Below, in pieces: positions 1 through 7,592 of a DNA stretch of 11,252 nucleotides. A program made the position numbers and the translations under genes. The notes beneath the pieces are model-generated. The model was not told the DNA's origin. It searched no databases and was given only the letters and a program-made list of their open reading frames with translations. Position 1 is the first letter of the stretch, and each line of letters begins with the position of its first letter. Source of the stretch: Lachnospiraceae bacterium (lineage in GTDB: Bacteria; Bacillota; Clostridia; Lachnospirales; Lachnospiraceae); contig JAFTXF010000110.1 of the NCBI GenBank assembly GCA_017461685.1, forward strand, positions 1 to 11,252. The letters run 5' to 3'.

Positions 1-1
1 G

Positions 2-1447
2 GCTATCGTGGTGTTTTTAATCGGTACCCTGCTTGGCAGTCCGATTATTAACGCGGGTAAATATCAAAAGCTCTTAACTGTGGAAAAGGGTAATTTTGCA
101 GAGGATGTGGCTCAGGCAGATTATGATACCATTCCTCTCTTGGATAAGGCCAGTGCTTCGCTTTTGGGTGACAGAAAGATGGGCTCTATGGTGGAATTTG
201 TTTCGCAGTTTGAGGCGGCAGGTGATTATACCCAGATTAATTTCCAGGGTAAGCCTGTCCGTGTAACTCCGTTAGTATATGCCTCCCCGATTAAATGGCT
301 GACCAATCAGTCTGAGGGTATTCCTGCATATATTATGATTGATATGACCACCCAGGAGACAGAATGTGTGATGTTGGAAGAGGGAATCCGATACTCCAAG
401 AGTGAATATTTTAACCGCAATATTTACAGACATTTGCGCTTTAATTTCCCTACCTATATTTTCAGCGATCAGATTTTCTTTGAAATTGATGAAGAGGGTA
501 CACCATTCTGGATTTGTCCGGTGAAGAAGTTTAATATCGGTTTGTTTGGCGGCGAAACCGTGGGACGTGTTGTTATTGTAAATGCAGTGACCGGTGAATG
601 CATCGATTATGCAGTGGAAGAGGTTCCAAGCTGGATCGATAAGGTTTATAGTGCAGAGTTATTGACTCAGCTGTATGATTACAGTGGTATTTATGTTAAC
701 GGGTTCTTAAATAGTGTACTGAGCCAGCGTGGCTGTCTGCAGTCCACAAATGGTTACAATTATATTGCAATGGATGATGATGTATGGGTATATACCGGTG
801 TTACCAGTTTAAATGCCGACCAGTCCAACGTGGGCTTTGTACTCATGAACCAGCGCACCATGGAAACCAGATATTATTATGTAGAGGGTTCTATCGGGTA
901 CTCTGCCATGAGCAGTGCCCAGGGGCAGGTGCAGCATTTGAATTATCAGGCGACTTTCCCACTGTTGCTCAATATCGCTGACGAGCCGACTTATTTCATG
1001 GCATTGAAGGACCAGGCCGGTCTGGTAAAAATGTATGCCATGGTAAATGTGCAGAAATACCAGCTGGTGGCTATCGGTGACACCATTAAAGAATGTGAGG
1101 CAAATTACCGTGAGCTGATGCTTACTAACGGCATTATTACGGAGGATAAGGCTGCTGTGGAGGAGAAGCCAACAGATACGACAGAGACGGTAAGCAAGCG
1201 TTTTACGGCAACGATTAAGAGTGTCGATGAAATTATCGCAGACGGTGATACCTGCCTTTATATTACTTTTGACTTTGCTGCAGCGGCGGACAGAAAGGAG
1301 CACGGAGATGCGGTATACAGTCTGAATCTTGCAGAGGGCTGGGGTATAGGCTATAGAAATATTCAGCCCGGAGATGTGCTAAGCGTAGTTTACGAGGATG
1401 ACGGACAGTCTGCCTATGTCAGAAAGATTACAGAAATTACGCCATAA
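2..1447 (+). CDS. C-terminal part of a conserved membrane-anchored protein, function unknown (CvpA-annotated type)
   Basis: The frame is open to the left edge, so this is the 3' part of a longer gene; the GTG at 8 is not a convincing start. The first residues (AIVVFLIGTLLGSPIIN) look like the end of a transmembrane helix, followed by a large soluble region. Phrases such as PAYIMIDMTTQ, FNRNIYRHLRF, GYNYIAMDDDVW and TFPLLLNI are, from memory, typical of a family widespread in Clostridia and often annotated as CvpA-family; I see no biochemical motif that gives a function. After an acidic/Thr linker (about 1145-1195) comes a last domain of about 80 residues, starting KRFTATIKSV and ending at the stop, that looks like a small beta-barrel (OB-like). 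I infer an extracytoplasmic or membrane-attached role. No clear terminator follows. Gene call is firm; function is not. Confidence 0.8.
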   Translation, partial: AIVVFLIGTLLGSPIINAGKYQKLLTVEKGNFAEDVAQADYDTIPLLDKASASLLGDRKMGSMVEFVSQFEAAGDYTQINFQGKPVRVTPLVYASPIKWLTNQSEGIPAYIMIDMTTQETECVMLEEGIRYSKSEYFNRNIYRHLRFNFPTYIFSDQIFFEIDEEGTPFWICPVKKFNIGLFGGETVGRVVIVNAVTGECIDYAVEEVPSWIDKVYSAELLTQLYDYSGIYVNGFLNSVLSQRGCLQSTNGYNYIAMDDDVWVYTGVTSLNADQSNVGFVLMNQRTMETRYYYVEGSIGYSAMSSAQGQVQHLNYQATFPLLLNIADEPTYFMALKDQAGLVKMYAMVNVQKYQLVAIGDTIKECEANYRELMLTNGIITEDKAAVEEKPTDTTETVSKRFTATIKSVDEIIADGDTCLYITFDFAAAADRKEHGDAVYSLNLAEGWGIGYRNIQPGDVLSVVYEDDGQSAYVRKITEITP

Positions 1448-1578
1448 GAATTTTAAATATCAGGAGCGCAGAGGAATTTGAGATAAAATAATTGTAACAG
1501 ATAATCAAGGTGTAAAACTTTTTTGATTGGTAAGGAAAGTGGATTTTTTCTCTAAATCTTAATATTTCAAAAAAAACG

Positions 1579-1607
1579 TTGCATAATATATTTAAAAGTG
1601 ATATATT
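1579..1607 (+). promoter_or_regulatory. sigma-A type promoter of the hemolysin III-like gene
   Basis: TTGCAT (1579-1584), a 17-bp spacer and TATATT (1602-1607) lie in an AT-rich stretch about 80 bp before the start codon at 1689. Transcription would begin near 1613-1616. The rest of the 241-bp gap after the upstream gene shows no T-tailed hairpin, so read-through from the left is possible. Confidence 0.6.
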
Positions 1608-1618
1608 GATTACAACAA

Positions 1619-1645
1619 GTAGTATTCAAAACTACATGAAGTAGT
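1619..1645 (+). promoter_or_regulatory. two mutually exclusive small hairpins in a 5' leader
   Basis: ACTAC (1631-1635) can pair with GTAGT on its left (1619-1623) or GTAGT on its right (1641-1645). Both lie just after the predicted transcription start and before the ribosome site (AGAGGAGA, 1673-1680). The stems are only 5 bp, so this may be an operator-like repeat or chance. Confidence 0.2.
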
Positions 1646-1688
1646 GGTGATATAAAAAGAGTTGACGTGAAGAGAGGAGACCGGAATT

Positions 1689-2339
1689 ATGAATATTAAG
1701 ATTAAAGATCCATGGAGTGCATTGACACATTTTATCGGTATGCTGTTAGCTTTATTTGCGACAGCACCGTTGTTGGTAAAGGCGGCCCTTAGCGGAGAGC
1801 TGATGCATGTATACGCTATGGCGGTGTTTATGTTAAGCATGATTTTACTGTACGCGGCCAGTGCTACGTATCATGCATTTGGTTTCGGAGAACGCTTGTA
1901 TATTATTTTGAAAAAGATTGACCATATGATGATACCGGTATTGATTGCAGGTACTTATACACCGATTTGTCTGATTACCTTAAGAGACGGCATAGGCCCT
2001 GTGCTGTTAGCTACAGTCTGGGCTATGGCTATTGCAGGCATTCTGGTCAAGGCTTTTTGGGTGACCTGTCCGAAGTGGTTTTCCAGCGTCATATATATTG
2101 CTATGGGCTGGCTGTGCGTTATGGGTATGTCAAGCATCGTGAAAAGCTTGTCCAGGCCGGCATTTCTGTGGCTTTTAATCGGCGGCATTTTATATACCGT
2201 AGGCGGCATTATATATGCGTTAAAGCTCCCGATTTTTAATTCCAGACACAAAAGGTTCGGAAGCCATGAGATTTTTCACTTATTTGTAATGGGCGGAAGC
2301 CTTTGTCATTATATTTTGATGTTTGCATATGTAGGGTAG
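1689..2339 (+). CDS. trhA: hemolysin III / PAQR-family membrane protein (TrhA-like)
   Basis: This 216-residue protein is the usual length for bacterial hemolysin III proteins, the prokaryotic branch of the PAQR (adiponectin/progestin receptor) superfamily. It is mostly hydrophobic, with about seven membrane helices. The family's putative metal-site motifs are all present: S58xxxH62 (SATYH), D78-H79 followed by LIAGTYTP, and H193xxxH197 near the C-terminus (GSHEIFHLF). The family is linked to membrane lipid/fluidity homeostasis, and the name hemolysin is historical, so toxicity should not be inferred. ATG at 1689 has AGAGGAGA 8 bases upstream. It has its own promoter at 1579-1607, and the next gene has another, so it is probably a single-gene unit. 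The family call is strong; the trhA symbol follows general family naming. Confidence 0.9.
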   Translation: MNIKIKDPWSALTHFIGMLLALFATAPLLVKAALSGELMHVYAMAVFMLSMILLYAASATYHAFGFGERLYIILKKIDHMMIPVLIAGTYTPICLITLRDGIGPVLLATVWAMAIAGILVKAFWVTCPKWFSSVIYIAMGWLCVMGMSSIVKSLSRPAFLWLLIGGILYTVGGIIYALKLPIFNSRHKRFGSHEIFHLFVMGGSLCHYILMFAYVG

Positions 2340-2352
2340 GCCGGAAGTCCTA

Positions 2353-2381
2353 TTGACGAAAATCTTTTGCGGTGGTAAAGT
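2353..2381 (+). promoter_or_regulatory. sigma-A type promoter of the HD-domain gene
   Basis: TTGACG (2353-2358), a 17-bp spacer and TAAAGT (2376-2381) precede the start codon by about 40 bp. The -35 hexamer overlaps TGACGAA (2354-2360), which fits the loose Spo0A-box pattern TGNCGAA; that overlap may be coincidence because it shares bases with the -35. Confidence 0.55.
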
Positions 2382-2420
2382 GACAGTGTAGTTCCATACA
2401 TTGCAAAGGAGGTTATAGCT

Positions 2421-2861
2421 ATGATTTACACACCGATGACCATAAAAGCCATGAAAATGGCATACAACGCTCACCAGGGTCAGCTGGATTATAATGAGGT
2501 TCCCTATATTTTCCATCCGTATCATCTGGCGGAGCAGATGGAGGATGAAATTACCTGTACGGTTGCTCTGTTGCATGATACGGTAGAAGATACCGACATG
2601 ACTTTGGAACAACTGAAAGAGGAATTCCCGAAGGAAGTAACGGACGCCATTGCTTTGCTGACACACGGAGAGGGTGTGGACTATTTTGATTACGTGCGTG
2701 CCATTAAGGCCAATCCGATAGCCCGTAGGGTCAAATTAGAGGACCTGAATCACAATGCGGATCAATCCCGCTGTGTGGATTCTGACATTGCTCCGGAGAG
2801 ATTGGAATACTGGAAACAGAAATATGCTAAGGCAAAAGCGATTTTACTGGAGAAGGAATAA
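2421..2861 (+). CDS. stand-alone HD-domain hydrolase, probable small alarmone (p)ppGpp hydrolase
   Basis: This 146-residue protein consists almost entirely of one HD domain of the RelA/SpoT-hydrolase type. The expected metal-binding set is visible: H32 in FHPYH, H52-D53 in LLHDTVEDT, and D108 in KLEDLNHN. The acidic pair E56-D57 just after the HD occupies the place of catalytic acids in SpoT and Mesh1 hydrolases. No synthetase, TGS or ACT domain is present. By family it would be a cytoplasmic Mn-dependent 3'-pyrophosphohydrolase of (p)ppGpp, but related single-domain proteins have other nucleotide substrates, so the substrate is inferred. ATG 2421 has a near-perfect AAAGGAGG (2405-2412) 8 bases upstream and its own promoter. 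The stop lies within a 14-base repeat, and a strong bidirectional terminator follows. Confidence 0.85.
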   Translation: MIYTPMTIKAMKMAYNAHQGQLDYNEVPYIFHPYHLAEQMEDEITCTVALLHDTVEDTDMTLEQLKEEFPKEVTDAIALLTHGEGVDYFDYVRAIKANPIARRVKLEDLNHNADQSRCVDSDIAPERLEYWKQKYAKAKAILLEKE

Positions 2862-2922
2862 AGACATAAATAGAGACGTTTGCAAATTCGCCGGATTTTG
2901 CAAACGCCTAAAGACATAAATA
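2859..2922 (+). repeat. 14-base direct repeat bracketing a hairpin
   Basis: TAAAGACATAAATA occurs exactly at 2859-2872 (including the stop codon of the HD gene) and at 2909-2922, 50 bp apart. Between them is a perfect 10-bp inverted repeat, CGTTTGCAAA (2877-2886) with TTTGCAAACG (2897-2906) and a 10-base loop. No T-tract follows the hairpin. The arrangement could reflect a small insertion or a duplicated 3' end. Confidence 0.6.
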
Positions 2923-2990
2923 AAGATGGAGAGCACTTCGTCATGTCATCGAGTTAAGAGGACATTAGACAATCTGCTCTCCATCTTTTT
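2922..2990. terminator. bidirectional terminator between convergent genes, with a long loop
   Basis: The arms at 2922-2935 (AAAGATGGAGAGCA) and 2975-2988 (TGCTCTCCATCTTT) form 14 perfect base pairs, followed by TTTTT on the + strand (2986-2990). The other side reads TTTATTTATG on the - strand, so it can serve both the HD gene and the convergent large gene ending at 3025. The 39-base loop is unusually long for a terminator but contains its own pairing: ATGTC (2943-2947) with GACAT (2961-2965), extended by GTC (2940-2942) and GAC (2968-2970). Confidence 0.8.
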
Positions 2991-3024
2991 ATACTGCACT
3001 CATTTCTTCAAGAGTTCGAAACGA

Positions 3025-6000
3025 TTATAAATTTTTGTGTGCTGTAGACAGCATCAATTTGATTCGATTCAGCTGATTTACCTCGCTGGCACCCGGGTCA
3101 TAATCAATGGCTACAATATTGGCGCCCGGATAGCGCTTACGAAGCTCTTTAATAACGCCCTTACCAACCACATGGTTTGGCAGACAGCCGAAAGGCTGGG
3201 TACATACAATATTCGGTACGTTATTATGTATCAGCTCAATCATTTCACCGGTCAAAAACCATCCTTCACCGGTTTGGTTGCCGATAGAAACGATAGGCTC
3301 GGCAAATTTCACTAGTTCATAAACATCGGCCTGCTCGTCAAAATGCTTGCTGGCACGGAGAGCCTTGCGGGCACTGCTGCGGACAAATTCCAAAGCTTTG
3401 ATGCCGATGCGACTGACCAGGGCTGCTTTTTTACTGGTACCCAGATGTTTAGCCTTGTAAATCTGATTATAGAAGCAGTAGAGGAGGAAATCCAGTAAAT
3501 CAGGCATAACCGCTTCAGCACCTTCCTGCTCTAAAAGTTCCACGATATGATTATTGGCGGTAGGAGAGAACTTTACCAAAATCTCACCTACGATACCTAC
3601 CCGGGGCTTTTGGATATCTTGGATAGGAAGGGCATCAAAGTCTTCCACGATTTCCTGACACATCTTATGGAAGGAACGGAAACTTACATGGTCTCCAGCC
3701 AGAAATTCCTGACACTTTGCTTCCCATTTATGGTGCAGGGCATTGGCACTGCCCGGCACTTCCTCGTAAGGGCGCATTCTGTAGAGGCATCTCATAAAAA
3801 GATCACCAAATACAGCGCCGATAGCAAGTCTTACGCCTAATCCAAGACTGATTTTAAATCCCGGATTGGTTTCCATACCGTTTAAGTTTAAGGAAATAAC
3901 CGGAACCTGAGGCATACCGGCTTTTTCCAAAGCACGGCGTAAGAATCCTACATAGTTGGAGGCACGGCAGCCACCGCCGGTCTGTGTCATAATAAGGGCG
4001 GTGCGGTTTAAGTCATATTTGCCGCTGAGCAAAGCTTCCATCATCTGGCCTACAACCAAAAGAGAAGGGTAGCAGGCATCATTATTGACATATTTTAAAC
4101 CTACATCTACGGAGTGTTTATTGTCGTTTTGCAGTACCACCACGTTGTAGCCGCATTTACGCATAGCCGGTTCTAATAAATTAAAATGAATCGGTGACAT
4201 CTGCGGGCAGAGAATGGTGTAATTCTCACGCATCTCCTCGGTAAATACAGCCCGGTTGTAAGCACTGGAGTGAAGTGTACGTTTCTTTTGCATGCGTTCC
4301 CGGACACGGATGGCGGAAAGCAGAGAGCGCACACGGATTCTGGCAGCCCCCAGGTTATTTACCTCGTCAATTTTCAGACAGGTGTAAATCTTGTCTGAAC
4401 CGTTTAAAATATCCTTTACCTGGTCTGTGGTAACAGCGTCCAGGCCGCAGCCGAAGCTGTTTAACTGAATTAAGTCAAGATTTTCTGTTTGCTTTACATA
4501 TTCTGCAGCACGGTACAGTCTGGTGTGGTACATCCACTGGTCAGATACAATAAGAGGCCTCTCCGGATTAGCCAGATGAGAGACTGAGTCTTCGGTCAAT
4601 ACGGCAATATCAAAGGAGGTAATCATTTCCGGAATACCGTGGTTGATTTCCGGGTCGCAGTGGTACGGACGGCCTGCCAGTACGATGCCCCGTTTACCGG
4701 TCTGCTTTAAGTATGCAAGGGTTTCTTCGCCTTTTTGCTGCATATCCAGTCTGGCATGCTCTAATTCTGCCCAGGCTGCTTTGCAGGCATTATGTACTTC
4801 CTCAGCAGGCAGTTCACTAAATTCTGCGATAAGAGCCTTTGAAACAACATCAAGAGAAGCAAAGCTCATAAACGGGTTGCGGAAGGTAACCTCACCACGG
4901 CCGATTTCTTCCATGTTATTTTTGATGTTCTCACTATAGGAGGTGACAATCGGACAGTTGTAGTGATTGCCGGCCTCCGGTGTTTCTTTTCTCTCGTAGA
5001 AAACAGCGGGATAGAAAATAAAATCTACCTTTTGATCAATCAGCCACTTAACATGACCGTGGGCCAACTTAGCCGGGTAACATTCGTATTCGGACGGAAT
5101 GTACTCAATACCCAGTTCGTAAATCTTGCGGTTTGACAGCGGTGAAACAACAACGCTGTACCCCAGCTTGGTAAAAAAAGTAAACCAGAACGGGTAGTTT
5201 TCGTACATATTCAGAACGCGAGGAATACCCACAGTGCCACGGGCAGCGTCACCGGTCTCCAGAGGTTTATAATCAAAGAAACGGTTTAATTTGTATGCAA
5301 ACAGGTTTGGAATGTCTGTGTTTTTTTTGGCCTGACCTAAGCCACGCTCGCAGCGGTTACCGCTGATGAATTGTCTGCCCCCGGAAAAACGGTTCACGGT
5401 AAGCCTGCAGTTGTTGGTGCAGCCGCGGCATTTTATCATGGTGGTGGTAAATTCTAAATTTTGAATCTCCGTCAAAGACAGCATGGTAGTAGGCGCAGGA
5501 GCCTCCATATATTGTTCACGGGCAATCAAAGCCGCACCAAAGGCACCCATAATACCTGCAATATCAGGACGCACCACTTCGCAGCCTGCGATTTTTTCTA
5601 AGGAACGGAGTACGGCATTGTTATAAAAAGTGCCGCCCTGAACGACAATGTGCTGGCCGAGCTCAGAAGCGTCTGCCATTTTAATAACCTTGTAAAGGGC
5701 ATTTTTGATGACAGAGTAAGCAAGACCGGCAGAGATATCAGGTACGGTGGCGCCCTCTTTCTGGGCCTGTTTTACCTTGGAATTCATAAAAACGGTACAG
5801 CGGGTACCTAAATCAATAGGGTGCTTGGCAAATAAAGCCGCCTGGGCAAAGTCCTTTACGGAATAATTTAAGGACTTGGCAAAGGTTTCAATGAAAGAGC
5901 CGCATCCTGAGGAGCAGGCTTCATTTAACTGCACGCTGTCAACGGCGTGATTTTTGATACGGATATATTTCATATCCTGACCGCCGATATCCAATATGCA

Positions 6001-7332
6001 GTCTACATCCGGACTAAAGAAAGCAGCAGCGTAGTAATGGGCAACGGTTTCTACTTCACCTGCATCCAGCATAAAGGCGGCCTTCATAAGGGCCTCACCA
6101 TAACCGGTGGAGCAGGAGCGTACAATCTCCGTGTCCTCGGATTTCAGAGCCAGAATTTCCTTCATGGCACCGATAGCAGTCTCCAAAGGAGAACCGTCAT
6201 TACCTGCATAAAAACTGTATAATAAAGTACCGTCTTCCCCTACAACAGCCACTTTCGTAGTGGTAGAGCCTGCATCAATGCCCAAAAAGGCTTTGCCGTG
6301 ATAGCTTGCCAGGTCACCTTTTTGCACCTGATGAACGCCATGGCGGGCTTCAAAAGCGTCAAAATCAGCCTGGTCTTTAAATAAAGGCTCCATACGTTCC
6401 ACTTCAAAGTCCATAACGATTTTGCCGGAAAGCTTTTCAATCAGTGCAGAAAGTGTAGTAGCATTATGTAAATCATTTGCAGCAGAAGAAGGATTGTTGC
6501 CGGCCTGTGCAGTTGCGGCCATAGAAGTATTGGCGCCTGCCTGTGCATTCACGGCAGAACCGATAGCCGCATATAAATGCGGATGAGGTGTCTCTACAAT
6601 ATGGTCGTCATCCAGCTTAAGGGTACGGATAAAGGCTTTTTTCAGTTCCGGCAAAAAGTGCAAAGGACCTCCTAAAAAGGCCACGTGACCGCGAATGGGC
6701 TTGCCGCAGGCAAGACCGGAAATGGTCTGATTGACAACGGCCTGAAAAATTGATGCCGCAAGGTCTTCCTTGGCAGCACCGTCATTAATCAGAGGCTGAA
6801 TGTCTGTCTTGGCAAAAACGCCGCAGCGGGCAGCAATGGTATATAAGGATTTGTATCTGGCCGCATATTGATTGAGGCCGGCAGCATCCGTCTGTAATAA
6901 GGAGGCCATCTGGTCAATAAAAGAACCGGTACCGCCTGCGCAGATACCGTTCATACGCTGTTCCACGTTACCGCCTTCAAAATAAATAATCTTAGCATCC
7001 TCGCCGCCAAGCTCAATAGCAACATCTGTCTCAGGCGCCAGCTCCTTTAAAGCGGTAGCAACAGCAATAACCTCCTGATTAAAGGGAACACCTAAATGAT
7101 TGGCAAGGCTAAGGCCGCCGGAGCCTGTAATCATAGGAAGAACGGCAAGGTCCCCCAGAGCAGTGCTTGCTTCCTGTAAAAGCGCTGCCAGAGTTTCCTG
7201 AATATTGGCAAAATGCCTCTGATAATCAGAGAATAAAATAGTATGCGTTTCATCTAATAATACGATTTTGACAGTGGTAGAGCCAATGTCAATACCAAGT
7301 AAAATGTTTTTGTCCTTTGTTTCAAATATCAT
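3025..7332 (-). CDS. giant 2-hydroxyacyl-CoA dehydratase-type protein: two activase ATPase modules fused to dehydratase-like domains
   Basis: This 1435-residue protein begins with two BadF/BcrA/HgdC-type ATPase modules (about 10-262 and 348-605), each with an ASKHA phosphate loop (GIDIGSTT at 13-20, GIDAGSTT at 351-358). Each carries the cysteine pair that in HgdC dimers holds a [4Fe-4S] cluster: C131 (ICAGGTGSF) with C170 (RCGVF), and C473 (ACSSGCGSF) with C512 (RCTVF). An Ala/Asn-rich linker (261-290) separates them. Then come a four-cysteine cluster (C635, C638, C642, C661), a DUF2229-like region (about 701-800, with ECYPAK) and HgdB-like regions with ACYPS (1087), GGGCRASNY (1122) and CTQPFGCLPNH (1377-1383). 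In the family, ATP-driven activases inject one low-potential electron into the dehydratase. The true substrate of these fused proteins is not known to me. ATG at 7332 is preceded by only a weak GAGAG-like ribosome site. No CoA-transferase or ETF genes are adjacent, so a fermentation operon is not supported. Confidence 0.9.
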   Translation of the reverse strand: MIFETKDKNILLGIDIGSTTVKIVLLDETHTILFSDYQRHFANIQETLAALLQEASTALGDLAVLPMITGSGGLSLANHLGVPFNQEVIAVATALKELAPETDVAIELGGEDAKIIYFEGGNVEQRMNGICAGGTGSFIDQMASLLQTDAAGLNQYAARYKSLYTIAARCGVFAKTDIQPLINDGAAKEDLAASIFQAVVNQTISGLACGKPIRGHVAFLGGPLHFLPELKKAFIRTLKLDDDHIVETPHPHLYAAIGSAVNAQAGANTSMAATAQAGNNPSSAANDLHNATTLSALIEKLSGKIVMDFEVERMEPLFKDQADFDAFEARHGVHQVQKGDLASYHGKAFLGIDAGSTTTKVAVVGEDGTLLYSFYAGNDGSPLETAIGAMKEILALKSEDTEIVRSCSTGYGEALMKAAFMLDAGEVETVAHYYAAAFFSPDVDCILDIGGQDMKYIRIKNHAVDSVQLNEACSSGCGSFIETFAKSLNYSVKDFAQAALFAKHPIDLGTRCTVFMNSKVKQAQKEGATVPDISAGLAYSVIKNALYKVIKMADASELGQHIVVQGGTFYNNAVLRSLEKIAGCEVVRPDIAGIMGAFGAALIAREQYMEAPAPTTMLSLTEIQNLEFTTTMIKCRGCTNNCRLTVNRFSGGRQFISGNRCERGLGQAKKNTDIPNLFAYKLNRFFDYKPLETGDAARGTVGIPRVLNMYENYPFWFTFFTKLGYSVVVSPLSNRKIYELGIEYIPSEYECYPAKLAHGHVKWLIDQKVDFIFYPAVFYERKETPEAGNHYNCPIVTSYSENIKNNMEEIGRGEVTFRNPFMSFASLDVVSKALIAEFSELPAEEVHNACKAAWAELEHARLDMQQKGEETLAYLKQTGKRGIVLAGRPYHCDPEINHGIPEMITSFDIAVLTEDSVSHLANPERPLIVSDQWMYHTRLYRAAEYVKQTENLDLIQLNSFGCGLDAVTTDQVKDILNGSDKIYTCLKIDEVNNLGAARIRVRSLLSAIRVRERMQKKRTLHSSAYNRAVFTEEMRENYTILCPQMSPIHFNLLEPAMRKCGYNVVVLQNDNKHSVDVGLKYVNNDACYPSLLVVGQMMEALLSGKYDLNRTALIMTQTGGGCRASNYVGFLRRALEKAGMPQVPVISLNLNGMETNPGFKISLGLGVRLAIGAVFGDLFMRCLYRMRPYEEVPGSANALHHKWEAKCQEFLAGDHVSFRSFHKMCQEIVEDFDALPIQDIQKPRVGIVGEILVKFSPTANNHIVELLEQEGAEAVMPDLLDFLLYCFYNQIYKAKHLGTSKKAALVSRIGIKALEFVRSSARKALRASKHFDEQADVYELVKFAEPIVSIGNQTGEGWFLTGEMIELIHNNVPNIVCTQPFGCLPNHVVGKGVIKELRKRYPGANIVAIDYDPGASEVNQLNRIKLMLSTAHKNL

Positions 7333-7368
7333 ATTCGACTCTCACTTTCCTGAAGTTGAAGCTAAATA

Positions 7369-7396
7369 ATTATAGAGTATAAAGCCCCAACATTAA
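7369..7396 (-). promoter_or_regulatory. probable promoter of the large dehydratase-type gene
   Basis: On the - strand a perfect TATAAT (complement of 7369-7374) has a weak -35, TTAATG (complement of 7391-7396), at 16-bp spacing. This would give a leader of about 30 nt. A consensus TTGACA (complement of 7420-7425) lies further upstream but has no good -10 at the right distance, so the first pairing is preferred. Confidence 0.45.
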
Positions 7397-7401
7397 TATT
7401 T

Positions 7402-7419
7402 TACGACAAAATTCGACAA
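7402..7419 (-). promoter_or_regulatory. two tandem Spo0A-type boxes
   Basis: On the - strand TTGTCGAA (complement of 7412-7419) is an exact match to the Spo0A 0A-box core. TTGTCGTA (complement of 7402-7409) is a 7 of 8 match. They are spaced exactly 10 bp, one helical turn, as in known tandem 0A boxes. They lie just upstream of the weak -35 of the large - strand gene, a position compatible with activation. Binding is inferred. Confidence 0.4.
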
Positions 7420-7528
7420 TGTCAACTTAAGAAGCGGTAAAAAAAATTTCCCAATGATAAAAAAAGAGAAAAATTAATTAAAAAATTATAAAGTGAAAAG
7501 AAAAGTTTGATAGGGCGATTTCTATTTA

Positions 7529-7557
7529 TTTACAATCTTTAAAAGGTTTGGTATGAT
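7529..7557 (+). promoter_or_regulatory. extended -10 promoter of the rhomboid-like gene cluster
   Basis: TTTACA (7529-7534), a 17-bp spacer and TATGAT (7552-7557) preceded by TGG (an extended -10 TGn) lie about 35 bp before the start codon at 7593. It is probably the promoter for the whole + strand series up to 9669 or 10650, since no strong internal promoter is seen. The rest of the 236-bp divergent gap is AT-rich and holds the - strand signals described separately. Confidence 0.65.
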
Positions 7558-7592
7558 AATAAGCATAAGTGATTTTGAAAGGGTGTTTTTTC

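Noticed and set aside
809..1303. 164-residue open frame on the - strand inside the left-edge gene
   Set aside because: It is fully contained in a well-supported + strand gene, has no ribosome site and has a composition typical of an antisense shadow.
1503..1528. AATCAA/TTGATT hairpin after the left-edge gene as a terminator
   Set aside because: The stem is a weak AT-only 6 bp with the T-run inside the loop side and none after it.
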